Shown: piece after piece, positions 35,249-43,619 of the stretch
How positions within the stretch are numbered: position 1 is the first letter of the stretch
How the letters are laid out: each line of letters begins with the position of its first letter
Source of the DNA: an uncultured Clostridia bacterium
GTDB taxonomy: Bacteria; Bacillota; Clostridia; Saccharofermentanales; Saccharofermentanaceae
Reading direction: 5' to 3'
Length of the DNA stretch: 64,000 nt
NCBI GenBank assembly: GCA_946407705.1
Contig: CAMJPC010000014.1
Coordinates: forward strand, 1-64,000
The notes under the pieces: generated by a model
Seen by the model: the letters and a program-made list of their open reading frames with translations, nothing else
Told to the model about the DNA's origin: nothing
The model's database searches: none
Translations under genes and position numbers: made by a program

Positions 35249-38200
35249 TCAGTATGTTCCGTCGTACAGCGGATCGCCGTTGACCATGATGTTCACGCCG
35301 GTCTTGCTGATGGTGAAATCCATGTCATCAAGCTTGCAGGGCACTTCCATGCCTGAGATCATCTTGCCTTCCAAATGGCTGTTGGTAAGCGACAGTTTGG
35401 AATTCTTATCGGTTCCCCTGAAGAACGATACCTGCTTGCCTTCGCAATCGAGCCTGATGGTGGCGTAATCCAGATTTACAACGGAAGGCGCGACATTGAG
35501 CGCACCGAACATCAGACCTCTCGAAGAGTTGAACCTGCTCTGGAGGCTCGCGCTGTACAGATCGATCCCGGCTCTTTCGCCGTTTACCGTTCCGATGACG
35601 GCGACGTCATTGCCGTTGAATGCAGAAATGTAAGAAATGTGCTCGATCCTGATATCCGGGCAGCCGTATACGGATCCGATGCCGACTGCCGTCATTACGT
35701 TGGCATTTAGATCTATCGCGCAGTTGACGACGGACATCTTCACGTCTCCGGTAAGCGTTCCGAACGCGGTTCCTTCTGTTCCCTGCATGCGGATATAATA
35801 TCTTCCGCGCCTGATGTCGATCGAGACACCCTTGCCCGCGCCGATGGCAACGCCCCTTGTGACGCCGAAGATTATCTCTATCGTTCCGTCCTGATCGAAA
35901 ATAAGCTTTCCGGCCGTTGAATCGTTGTCATTTCCGATGCCGAAGCCCTCGGTTCCGGTTACGTTGATGCTGAGATTGCCTTCGCCCTCAAACGTAAGGG
36001 TCGAGCTCTCAGGTACGACGATACCGCCGTTTTCCAGAGTATTCTCGCCTTTAAGCACGAGCGTGACATCGCATCCTTCGCCGATGATGACTGCGGCTTT
36101 CTTTTTCCTGCCCGAAAAACATGCATTCTCAAGAGTGATCTGGCCGGAATAGCCGTCTTCTATGTTCAGGCCGATATCGGAAGATACCCCGGGAACACCT
36201 GTGACGGTGACATCTCTGTAAGTAACCTTGCCGTTTGTGATCCTGACACCTTTGCAGCCGCTGCCGATGAGATTCTGGAGCTGGATGCGCGATTCCCTGC
36301 CCGCGACATAGATGTTCTTGTTGCGCTCCTCTTCCTCAAGACGCGCGTATCTGAGGATAACGCCCTTGATCTCGGGGTCGATCTCCTTGACGATCTTTTC
36401 GGAAGGTCTCGCGGTATAGTAGCCCTGGATCAGGTCGATGCCGAGGAATACCAGTATGGCAAGTTCTTCCTGTGTCTCAACGCCTTCGGCAAGTGCCATG
36501 ATGTCGTTTTCGTGCGCGAAACCGATGATGTCCTTGACGAAATGCTGCTTATGAGGCGACATATGGATCTCCGAAATGAGCGAACGGTCGATCTTTATGT
36601 AGTGGGGCATGTACCTTAAGAGATTGCTGACATTGGAATAGCCCGTGCCGTAGTCGTCGATCGCGAGCTCGACTCCCAATGAACCGAGGAACTGCTTCAG
36701 ATCTGCGTAGTCATCATCGCTCAATTCGGTCGCTTCGGTAAACTCGACAACGATCATGTCCTTGTGACGTCCGGTAATGTCGACGAGCCTGTCGATATCT
36801 TTTCCCTTGAGACGCTGTCCCGGAATGCTGTTTATGAAGACTTTCGCGCCATCGCGGAACTCATCCGTCCTTGTGTCGATGATATCGAAAACGTTATTAA
36901 ACGTCGCCGCTTCCACGTCGTAGAGTCTTCCGAAGACTTCTGCGTACTTGAGAACGACAGGCGGCTGGATGTAAGGGACCGAATCGGGCCTCATCAGCGC
37001 CTCATATGCATAGATCTCACCTGTATGGGCATTGACGATCGGCTGGAAGTGATACTTGATCCTGTTATGGTCAAGGATGTCATTGACCTGATCTGCCTGG
37101 CGCTCGCTGTCATCTCCGTCTTCTTCTCCGGAAAGGCTGCGGATACGGAGCTTGTAGGCATTCTTGTTCGTAAGCGCAACGCTCGTGATCCTCTCAAAGC
37201 CGTTGCGTCCTTCTGCATTACCTTCGGCAATTCCGTAATAGATATCCACCGGGAGCGAATACTTGTGTTTGAAGGTGAATTCGCTGAGCTTCTGTCTGAT
37301 CCCTGCAACGGCTTCCTCAATTCTCTTCCTGCCTTCAGAGGTAAGCGCGTCGATCACGACGATCTCACCGTTGCCGAACGAGTAAACGTTGCCTTCGGGG
37401 AAGTACTCCTGGGCAAGATTTCCGAGCTTGACGATCGCCTTGTCGCCCGCTGTTCTGCCGTCCTTGTCGTTGATCTCGGACAGATTCCTTATGTCCGCGG
37501 CAAGCACGCCGATCTCCGGATTGCCGATACCTTTGAACTTGAAGAGCAGACCGTCGATCTGCTGCGTGAATCCTCTGAAATTGAAAAGTCCCGTAACCGG
37601 ATCTCTTATCAGGCTGGACTCGAGAGTCTCATTCTTCTTTTGGAGATCTTCCAGTCTTCTGGTCGTCTCAAGACCGCGCATAAGGCTTCTGAGCCAGAGC
37701 CTGTAGCTGTCGCCGTAAGATGAGGGGTGTACATAAGAGACCACCGCATAGCCGTAGCATATGTTATCGAAATGCAGGGGCGAGAAAATAAACGCTTCGG
37801 GATCCGGCCTGTCCTCATCAAGTCTCGGAATGAGCTTATCCCTGTCGAAATAGTGGTCCAGGCCGATCCTGTCTTTGTTGAGCTTTTCGGGCCTGCATGT
37901 CATTACGTTTGCGATCCTCGGTGAGAAGAACCTTGCAGGATCTGACAGGAAAGCGTAATTGATCTGGGACTCGGACGGATCGATGGACGGTCTTATGGGA
38001 TCGCCGTTCTCCGTTTTGTCCCCTGAGGACATGCCGTAGTGATTCCAGTCGTCATTGATGCAGATGTTGAAACTCTCGAATTCCCTGAGCTGATAGACGT
38101 ATGTGAAAAGAGTACTGATTATGCCGTACAGATTCTTCTGGGCAAGCAGGTCATCATCCAAGTGATTGAAGTTCGAGAAAACGCTGTTGCTCGAAGTGTT

Positions 38201-39112
38201 GGTATCCCAGACCGGCCTTAGCGCGAGCCGGGTGTCTTCGACCCTCAGCTCACAGCCGCAGCTGCTTCCGTGGAACAGGTCCACCGGGCATGAGAACGGC
38301 TCGGGTTTGCCGCCTTCACTCATGGTCATGAGCATTTCGGCCGCGTATTTGCCGAAGGCCGTAGCCGGAAGCCTTACCGATGTGATCGGTACCGGGGACA
38401 GACGTCCTTCCTCATTTGAATCGTAGCCTGTAACCGCAATGTCTTCAGGGACTCTGATGCCGTTCTCCGCGAGCGCCTTGCAGACGCCTATGGCCATGCA
38501 GTCGTTGGCGCAGGCGATCGCGTCGGGCAGGTCTTCAGGGTTTCTCGCAAGACGGTCGCCCACACTCTCGCCGCTCGTATACCAGAAATCGCCGTAGAAC
38601 ATGCGGCCGTTCTTTATCTCGAGACCGTGTTCCTCCATGGCGTCCTTATAAGCCTGCATTCTCTCCTTGGAATAGGGATGCCAGGCTTTGCCGGTCAGGA
38701 ACGCGATATCTTTATAGCCGTGTTCCTCGATGAGGTGGTTCAACAGGAACTTAACGCCTTCATAGTGATTCGGGAACGCGGAGAAAAAGTATTTGCTCTG
38801 CTTGTCGATGACGATGACGGGACACTTTGCCCTCTTATGCGCGGCTTCCTCAATGGCATCGGCAAGACCCGGTGTCTGGAGGGTATCGAGCATCAGGACC
38901 AGACCGTCAAGTTCCTCATAAGGAACGAGAGAATAGATGGATGTCTCGCCCTGTTCGCGGTGCGCGCTGCTCTGGTATTTCTGATACGTGGAAAAGATCA
39001 GGACATCCCAGTCATAAGCGAAAGCCTGCTTTTCAAAACCGCAAATGAATTCGGCCTGATAGTATTCGTCGGCCTGGCCGACAAGTATCGCGATCCTTTT
39101 GCGTCTTCCCAT
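35249..39112 (-). CDS. LacI-type sensor / degenerate GGDEF / EAL / beta-helix protein
   Basis: 1287 residues from the ATG at 39112 (GAGG five bases upstream; GTG at 39118 is possible). The order is a LacI-family periplasmic-binding-like sensor (1-290) without a DNA-binding domain, an unassigned region (300-490), a degenerate GGDEF domain (500-660; the site reads GNGEI), an EAL domain with key residues (680-915; YEALMR, FINSIPGQ, VVEFTEATE, IDDYGTGYS, IKIDRS, LAEGVET), and about 350 residues of short Gly/Asn/Thr-rich beta-strand repeats (GENTLENGG, GEGNLSINV, GIGNDNDS, GAGKG). There is no signal peptide or membrane segment. The EAL part should hydrolyse c-di-GMP. The sugar-type sensor and the beta-solenoid may each bind glycans, but a cytoplasmic solenoid is odd. 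Confidence 0.85.
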   Translation of the reverse strand: MGRRKRIAILVGQADEYYQAEFICGFEKQAFAYDWDVLIFSTYQKYQSSAHREQGETSIYSLVPYEELDGLVLMLDTLQTPGLADAIEEAAHKRAKCPVIVIDKQSKYFFSAFPNHYEGVKFLLNHLIEEHGYKDIAFLTGKAWHPYSKERMQAYKDAMEEHGLEIKNGRMFYGDFWYTSGESVGDRLARNPEDLPDAIACANDCMAIGVCKALAENGIRVPEDIAVTGYDSNEEGRLSPVPITSVRLPATAFGKYAAEMLMTMSEGGKPEPFSCPVDLFHGSSCGCELRVEDTRLALRPVWDTNTSSNSVFSNFNHLDDDLLAQKNLYGIISTLFTYVYQLREFESFNICINDDWNHYGMSSGDKTENGDPIRPSIDPSESQINYAFLSDPARFFSPRIANVMTCRPEKLNKDRIGLDHYFDRDKLIPRLDEDRPDPEAFIFSPLHFDNICYGYAVVSYVHPSSYGDSYRLWLRSLMRGLETTRRLEDLQKKNETLESSLIRDPVTGLFNFRGFTQQIDGLLFKFKGIGNPEIGVLAADIRNLSEINDKDGRTAGDKAIVKLGNLAQEYFPEGNVYSFGNGEIVVIDALTSEGRKRIEEAVAGIRQKLSEFTFKHKYSLPVDIYYGIAEGNAEGRNGFERITSVALTNKNAYKLRIRSLSGEEDGDDSERQADQVNDILDHNRIKYHFQPIVNAHTGEIYAYEALMRPDSVPYIQPPVVLKYAEVFGRLYDVEAATFNNVFDIIDTRTDEFRDGAKVFINSIPGQRLKGKDIDRLVDITGRHKDMIVVEFTEATELSDDDYADLKQFLGSLGVELAIDDYGTGYSNVSNLLRYMPHYIKIDRSLISEIHMSPHKQHFVKDIIGFAHENDIMALAEGVETQEELAILVFLGIDLIQGYYTARPSEKIVKEIDPEIKGVILRYARLEEEERNKNIYVAGRESRIQLQNLIGSGCKGVRITNGKVTYRDVTVTGVPGVSSDIGLNIEDGYSGQITLENACFSGRKKKAAVIIGEGCDVTLVLKGENTLENGGIVVPESSTLTFEGEGNLSINVTGTEGFGIGNDNDSTAGKLIFDQDGTIEIIFGVTRGVAIGAGKGVSIDIRRGRYYIRMQGTEGTAFGTLTGDVKMSVVNCAIDLNANVMTAVGIGSVYGCPDIRIEHISYISAFNGNDVAVIGTVNGERAGIDLYSASLQSRFNSSRGLMFGALNVAPSVVNLDYATIRLDCEGKQVSFFRGTDKNSKLSLTNSHLEGKMISGMEVPCKLDDMDFTISKTGVNIMVNGDPLYDGTY

Positions 39113-39161
39113 CAGCACCTCATTTTCGGATCAAAAAAGCCGCCTATCAATCGTCTAATTT

Positions 39162-39190
39162 ATTTTAATACGCGCTGTGACCATTCTCAA
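39162..39190 (-). promoter_or_regulatory. Promoter of the EAL gene, with upstream palindrome
   Basis: Minus strand: TTGAGA (39190-39185), 17-base spacer, TAAAAT (39167-39162). About 17 bases upstream of the -35 is the palindrome CGACATATTTGTCG (39207-39220), nested in a longer GACC...GGTC repeat (39197-39228). A near-identical CGACATATGTCG lies at 42919-42930. Confidence 0.5.
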
Positions 39191-39238
39191 CAAATTGACC
39201 GATAAACGACATATTTGTCGGCTTGGTCATATCGGCCA

Positions 39239-40246
39239 TCAAGGCAGGAGCCTGTCGACCGGAGCGAATCCCGTTGTCTTTCTGAACTTCTCGTTGATCT
39301 CGAAGTTAGAGAGACAGTCGGAAGGATCGACTCTCTCGAAATTGATCGTCATGAGCGCGTCGCGCTTGATCATGACGGAAACGATGGTGATCTCATCTTC
39401 GTTGCCGGTAGCCGTGTTGAGCTGGCAGTCGACTGCGTGGATGAGGACCTTCTGGACCGGGAGAAGTGCGAAAGAGTCACGCGCAACACGGAGGATCGTG
39501 CTTGCGACGTAGTCCTGTACGAGTTCATAGTACTCGCTCTTTGTGAAAGGCTTTTCGACCAGGTCGCCGTTAGCCTTGAGAGAGAGTTTGTTCTGGGGGA
39601 TGACCTCGCCGCTCATGACCTTGAACTCGATCTCGAGGAACGAAGGATCGTCCGTTCCGACTTCGAATCCGCTTCCGTATTCGAGGAGATCGTCGAACGG
39701 ACCAGCCTCTGCGATTACCTTGAAATATGAATCGATATTGCCTGCGAGAACGCTCTCTGCGAAAGGAACGAGTTCCTTGTTATTGCCTGCGCCCTTCTTG
39801 ATGACTTCCCAGTCGATGTATCCGTCGCTCTGCTTATGAACGGACTTGACCGCTTCGATCCTCTCCTCGAATTCAGCAACGAGCTGCTGGTTCTGCTCGA
39901 GATCGGGATTGACTGCGGGAGCTGCCTTAGCCGTCTTTGTGCCCTTAGCGGTTGCTGCTGCGCCTGCTGCAGCGGGAAGAGCCTCGGCGCCGGCCGCCTT
40001 GCCCTTCTTCTTGTCGGAGAGCTCCTGTATCTTTTCCTTGCCCTGCTTTACGAGCTTCTTAACGTTCGTGTTCTTGGTATAGTAAACGCCGGTTCCCGGA
40101 ATGCCGATGGTCGTGCGGCCCTGTCCCTTGAGGTTGATGGACTGGCGGAGACCGGATCTTCCGAATGACAGCGAAGGTCCGCCCTTACTGAGATTGAGCT
40201 TAACGCCTTTGAAAAGTGTGATCGATTTACGGAAATTAAGTCCCAT
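39239..40246 (-). CDS. DUF4236 domain protein
   Basis: 335 residues. Residues 1-60 are the small DUF4236 domain: MGLNFRKSITLFKGVKLNLSKGG followed by GRTTIGIPGTGVYYT. Then come a Lys-rich helix, an Ala-rich linker (about 85-115) and a C-terminal alpha/beta part (about 120-335) that I do not recognise. No signal peptide or membrane segment. GGGAGAG lies about 7 bases before the ATG. Function unknown. Confidence 0.75.
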   Translation of the reverse strand: MGLNFRKSITLFKGVKLNLSKGGPSLSFGRSGLRQSINLKGQGRTTIGIPGTGVYYTKNTNVKKLVKQGKEKIQELSDKKKGKAAGAEALPAAAGAAATAKGTKTAKAAPAVNPDLEQNQQLVAEFEERIEAVKSVHKQSDGYIDWEVIKKGAGNNKELVPFAESVLAGNIDSYFKVIAEAGPFDDLLEYGSGFEVGTDDPSFLEIEFKVMSGEVIPQNKLSLKANGDLVEKPFTKSEYYELVQDYVASTILRVARDSFALLPVQKVLIHAVDCQLNTATGNEDEITIVSVMIKRDALMTINFERVDPSDCLSNFEINEKFRKTTGFAPVDRLLP

Positions 40247-40321
40247 AGATTACTCTCCCGATGTGTCAAAAATGCCTTATGTTATACAGACAATGTTAAC
40301 ACAACCGGAGGGCGAAAAGAA

Positions 40322-41191
40322 TTAATCCTTTATGAATTTCTGAAGAGCCGGCAGGGATGCCATGTAGTCCCTTCTTCCGAGCTCGTACATTTCGAGGGCG
40401 GTATTCTTACTGATGTTGTAAGTCGAGGACTTTATCGGGCGGCTCATGCAGTAGAGGAACGCGGTACCTCTTGCCTCATACCCGAACATCTTCCTCTGGC
40501 ACTCGCGGTAGGAAAGGTGCCTGTTGTCGATTGCCTTGATCGTCTCGGGCCAGTCTTTCAGGACATGCGTGTACGCAGCTTTGAAGCTCTCGGGCTCTTT
40601 AACAAAGTCCCTCGGCTTTGATGTGATGACGACTATCTTGTCGCAGCCCTTTTCGAAGGCTCTGTCGCACGGGATGGAATCGGCTACTCCGCCGTCGAAA
40701 TAATATCTGCCCCTGAACTGCACGGGCCTTGTCACCGCAGGCAGACAGGCAGAACACATGATGACCCGGTAGTCATCCTTTTGAATGTCGGACTTCTGGA
40801 AATAGACCGCTTTGCCCGTCTCGGCGTCAGTCGCAACGACCTCGAAATCGCAGGGGTTTGCGGCAAACGTCTCATAATCTAACGGGTCTTTTCCTGTCGA
40901 TGTCGAGAGCTCGTTATAGATGTATTCGATGCCGAAGATCCCGCCCTCGTCGATAAGGGGCTTTAATACGAAATATCTGGGATCGCTCGTGTGCTCGGTG
41001 TAGAACCTCAGGTTCCTTCCGTGCTGGCGCGCGAGGAAACTCATGCCGTTGCCCGAGCCTGCGGAAACTCCGATGCAGTAATCAAACTCGATGCCCGCTT
41101 CCTGAAAGCAGTCAAGAATGCCCGCTCCGTACGCGCATTTCATTCCACCGCCTTCCATTACGAGGCCTATCTTCGGTTTTTTACCGGGCAT
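40322..41191 (-). CDS. Patatin-like phospholipase
   Basis: 289 residues, RssA/YjjU-like. The oxyanion loop is MEGGGMKCAYGAG, the nucleophile elbow is GVSAGS (Ser43) and the dyad Asp is in FDGGVADSIP. It should hydrolyse acyl esters of lipids. No signal peptide. It starts 4 bases after the SmsB stop, so it is co-transcribed with the Fe-S assembly pair, a pairing without an obvious reason. Confidence 0.9.
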   Translation of the reverse strand: MPGKKPKIGLVMEGGGMKCAYGAGILDCFQEAGIEFDYCIGVSAGSGNGMSFLARQHGRNLRFYTEHTSDPRYFVLKPLIDEGGIFGIEYIYNELSTSTGKDPLDYETFAANPCDFEVVATDAETGKAVYFQKSDIQKDDYRVIMCSACLPAVTRPVQFRGRYYFDGGVADSIPCDRAFEKGCDKIVVITSKPRDFVKEPESFKAAYTHVLKDWPETIKAIDNRHLSYRECQRKMFGYEARGTAFLYCMSRPIKSSTYNISKNTALEMYELGRRDYMASLPALQKFIKD

Positions 41192-41195
41192 TTCT

Positions 41196-42113
41196 TTATC
41201 TGAGGAACCCTTCTATGATCTTCTGCTCAGCCTGCTGCTCGGTAAGACCCAAAGTCATGAGCTTCGTGATCTGCTCACCCGCGATCTTTCCGATCGCAGC
41301 CTCGTGGATCAGTGAAGCATCTACATTTGTGGCAGCAAGCTTCGGCGTCGCAACGATTATACCATTGTCCATGATGATGGAATCGCATTCTGCGTGACCG
41401 CTGCACTTTGCGTTGCCCGAGATGTCGATGATGACGTCCTGCTTGGAAGTATCCTTTGCAACTCCGCGGCTGACGATGTCGCACTTGGAATCTTCGCCGT
41501 CCAGGGAGATAACCATCTCTGCCGAAGCCGTCTGGTCAAAGTTCGTAAGGATCTTATCGTGCAGGAGCAGTGTCGCGCCGGGGCCTACGACCGCCTTCGT
41601 GACTCTGTGAGTATCGTTGATCCCGGCGATCTGCGATGTGTCCATCTCCATCGTCGATCCTTCGAGGAGCTCGACTTCGGTAGTCGGGTTCATGAAGCGC
41701 TTGCCGGTTCCGGTGCCCTCGCCGTAATGCTTTTCGATGTATTTGACATGGGAATTCTTTCCGACGTGGAAAGAGTGAACGCCGTCGTGCTGGCTGTCAT
41801 GTCCGCCGCAGTTGCTGATGCCGCAGCCCGCAACGATCGTTACGTCGCAGTCCTCGCCGATGAAGAACTCGTTGAAAACAGTCTCCTTGTGGCCGGATTT
41901 GCTTATGATTACCGGGATGTGGCAGGACTCGTTCTTTGTGCCGTCCTTGATGTGTATGTTGATGCCCTGACCGTCCTCGCGCGACTCGATCTCGATGTTC
42001 GCGGTCGAATTCCTTGCCTCGCTCGCACCGTTGTTCCTTATGTTGAAGGCGCCTACGGGCAGTGCATCGAGTTCGGCGACTTCCTTTAAGATCCTTTTCT
42101 CGAGATCATCCAT
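41196..42113 (-). CDS. SmsB/SufBD-type Fe-S cluster scaffold
   Basis: 305 residues, shorter than SufB (about 470) or SufD (about 420). The C-terminal half follows the SufB/SufD beta-helix core: HDKILTNFDQTASAEM, a Cys in AECDSIIMDNG matching the SufB cluster-building Cys, and LIHEAAIGKIAGEQ matching the SufB His-Glu motif. It overlaps the ATPase gene by 8 bases. No sufS, sufU or second SufB/D follows. It fits the minimal two-gene system described as SMS (SmsC-SmsB) in anaerobes. Confidence 0.85.
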   Translation of the reverse strand: MDDLEKRILKEVAELDALPVGAFNIRNNGASEARNSTANIEIESREDGQGINIHIKDGTKNESCHIPVIISKSGHKETVFNEFFIGEDCDVTIVAGCGISNCGGHDSQHDGVHSFHVGKNSHVKYIEKHYGEGTGTGKRFMNPTTEVELLEGSTMEMDTSQIAGINDTHRVTKAVVGPGATLLLHDKILTNFDQTASAEMVISLDGEDSKCDIVSRGVAKDTSKQDVIIDISGNAKCSGHAECDSIIMDNGIIVATPKLAATNVDASLIHEAAIGKIAGEQITKLMTLGLTEQQAEQKIIEGFLR

Positions 42114-42834
42114 TGCAGTGTACCCCCTCAGCTCCCGCGATCAGGCAGCCCTTGCGGTTTACGTGATGCGTCATGTTAAGTTCTTCCATGATCTTGGCGC
42201 TGTCATCAAATCTGTCGACCTCGCCGTCCTTCAGGTAGATTATCTTGTCGGAGATCTCAAGGATCCTCTCCTGGTGAGAGATGATCATGATGTTTCCGTT
42301 CGTTACTTCCCTTAAGTTCTCGAAAACCTGGATCAGGTTCTGGAAGCTCCACAGGTCGATTCCCGCTTCCGGCTCATCGAAAAGGCTTAATTTTCCGCCT
42401 CTTGCGGCCGCAGTCGCTATCTCGATCCTCTTGAGCTCGCCGCCCGACAGAGTGTCGTTGATCTCACGGTCTAAATAATCTTTCGGGCAGAGTCCGACGG
42501 CTCTCAGGAACGTACCCATCTTGACGGGCTTGCCCTCGGCGATCGAGAGGATGTCCCTGACCCTGATGCCCTTGAACCTTACGGGCGTCTGGAAAGCGAA
42601 GCTCATTCCGCGGTTTGCGCGCTCGTTGATCGGGAGATCCGTAATGTCCTCGCCGTCGAAAATGATCCTTCCCGAGGTCGGGGTGATGATGCCCATGATG
42701 ATCTTGAGAAGCGTTGACTTGCCGCTTCCGTTGGGTCCGGTGATCGCGACGAACTTGTCGTCTATCTTCAGGTTTATGTTCTTGAGGATGTCTTTGTCAT
42801 CGGCATGAAAGCAGATATTCTGAAGTTCCAGCAT
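42106..42834 (-). CDS. SmsC/SufC-type ABC ATPase
   Basis: 242 residues. Cytoplasmic ABC ATPase that powers the scaffold. Walker A GPNGSGKST (33-41), signature LSGGELKRIEIA, Walker B LSLFDEPEAGID and a switch His in IISHQERIL. The sequence is close to SufC in length and motifs. AGGAGAAAAAGTC precedes the ATG. It is the first gene of the smsC-smsB-patatin operon. Confidence 0.88.
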   Translation of the reverse strand: MLELQNICFHADDKDILKNINLKIDDKFVAITGPNGSGKSTLLKIIMGIITPTSGRIIFDGEDITDLPINERANRGMSFAFQTPVRFKGIRVRDILSIAEGKPVKMGTFLRAVGLCPKDYLDREINDTLSGGELKRIEIATAAARGGKLSLFDEPEAGIDLWSFQNLIQVFENLREVTNGNIMIISHQERILEISDKIIYLKDGEVDRFDDSAKIMEELNMTHHVNRKGCLIAGAEGVHCNG

Positions 42835-42879
42835 GACTTTTTCTCCTAAAGTTGGTGATTCTTTGCGCTAGGCTACATT

Positions 42880-42908
42880 ACTATATATTCTCCGGGGTAA
42901 ATTAACAA
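42880..42908 (-). promoter_or_regulatory. Promoter of the smsC operon
   Basis: Minus strand: TTGTTA (42908-42903), 17-base spacer, TATAGT (42885-42880). The palindrome CGACATATGTCG (42919-42930) lies just upstream of the -35 and could be a regulator site shared with the EAL gene. Confidence 0.5.
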
Positions 42909-42967
42909 TAGACATTCTCGACATATGTCGGAAACATATCTCGATATTATTTGTTAGCGGTGTTACA

Positions 42968-43597
42968 ATGTCCTTTATGGAAAATAAGAGATTATCCGAG
43001 ATCGCACACGAACTTGCCGCCATCGCCACCGCAGGCAAATGGTACACGAAGAACAAGTTCGATACCGAGCACTATGAGAACATACTCGATCTGTCGAGAG
43101 AGCTCCTTACCATCGGTACGGACATCACTCCCGAACAGGCTGCCGATCTCCTTGAAGGCAACGACGGCTACCAGACCCCCAAGGTCGAGACGAGAGCCAT
43201 CATCTTCAATGAGAAAGAAGAGGTCCTCCTCGTAAAGGATTACGACGGCAAGTGGACCGCGCCCGGCGGCTGGTGCGAATTCAACTACTCGGTCTGGGAC
43301 AACACGGTCAAGGAAGCTCTTGAGGAAGCCGGGATCAAGGCAGAGCCATACCGCCTCGCCGCCGTCCTGGACCACCGCAAGAACAACAACCCGAACTCGA
43401 TGTTCTGCGCCTGCAAATGCTTTGTGCTCTGCAGGAACCTGGGAGGAGAATTCGTCACGAACATCGAGACCACCGAATCCGGTTACTTCTCACTCGACGA
43501 TCTCCCGGAGATCAACGAGCGCAAGGTAAATCTCAAGGAGTTCCGGCTCTGCCTCGAGGCATTCAGGGCAGACACCTGGGAAACCGTTTTCGATTAA
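42968..43597 (+). CDS. NUDIX hydrolase (ADP-ribose pyrophosphatase-like)
   Basis: 209 residues. The N-terminal 65 residues are a helical Nudix_N-type domain. The NUDIX box follows as APGGWCEFNYSVWDNTVKE with EALEEAGIKA; the usual Arg-Glu is Lys-Glu. It probably cleaves a nucleoside diphosphate linked to another group; the substrate is unknown. There is no ribosome binding site before either ATG (42968 or 42977), and a TATTAT box at 42945-42950 would leave only about 10 leader bases. Confidence 0.85.
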   Translation: MSFMENKRLSEIAHELAAIATAGKWYTKNKFDTEHYENILDLSRELLTIGTDITPEQAADLLEGNDGYQTPKVETRAIIFNEKEEVLLVKDYDGKWTAPGGWCEFNYSVWDNTVKEALEEAGIKAEPYRLAAVLDHRKNNNPNSMFCACKCFVLCRNLGGEFVTNIETTESGYFSLDDLPEINERKVNLKEFRLCLEAFRADTWETVFD

Positions 43598-43619
43598 CAT
43601 TTGAACTAAAGGACAACTT

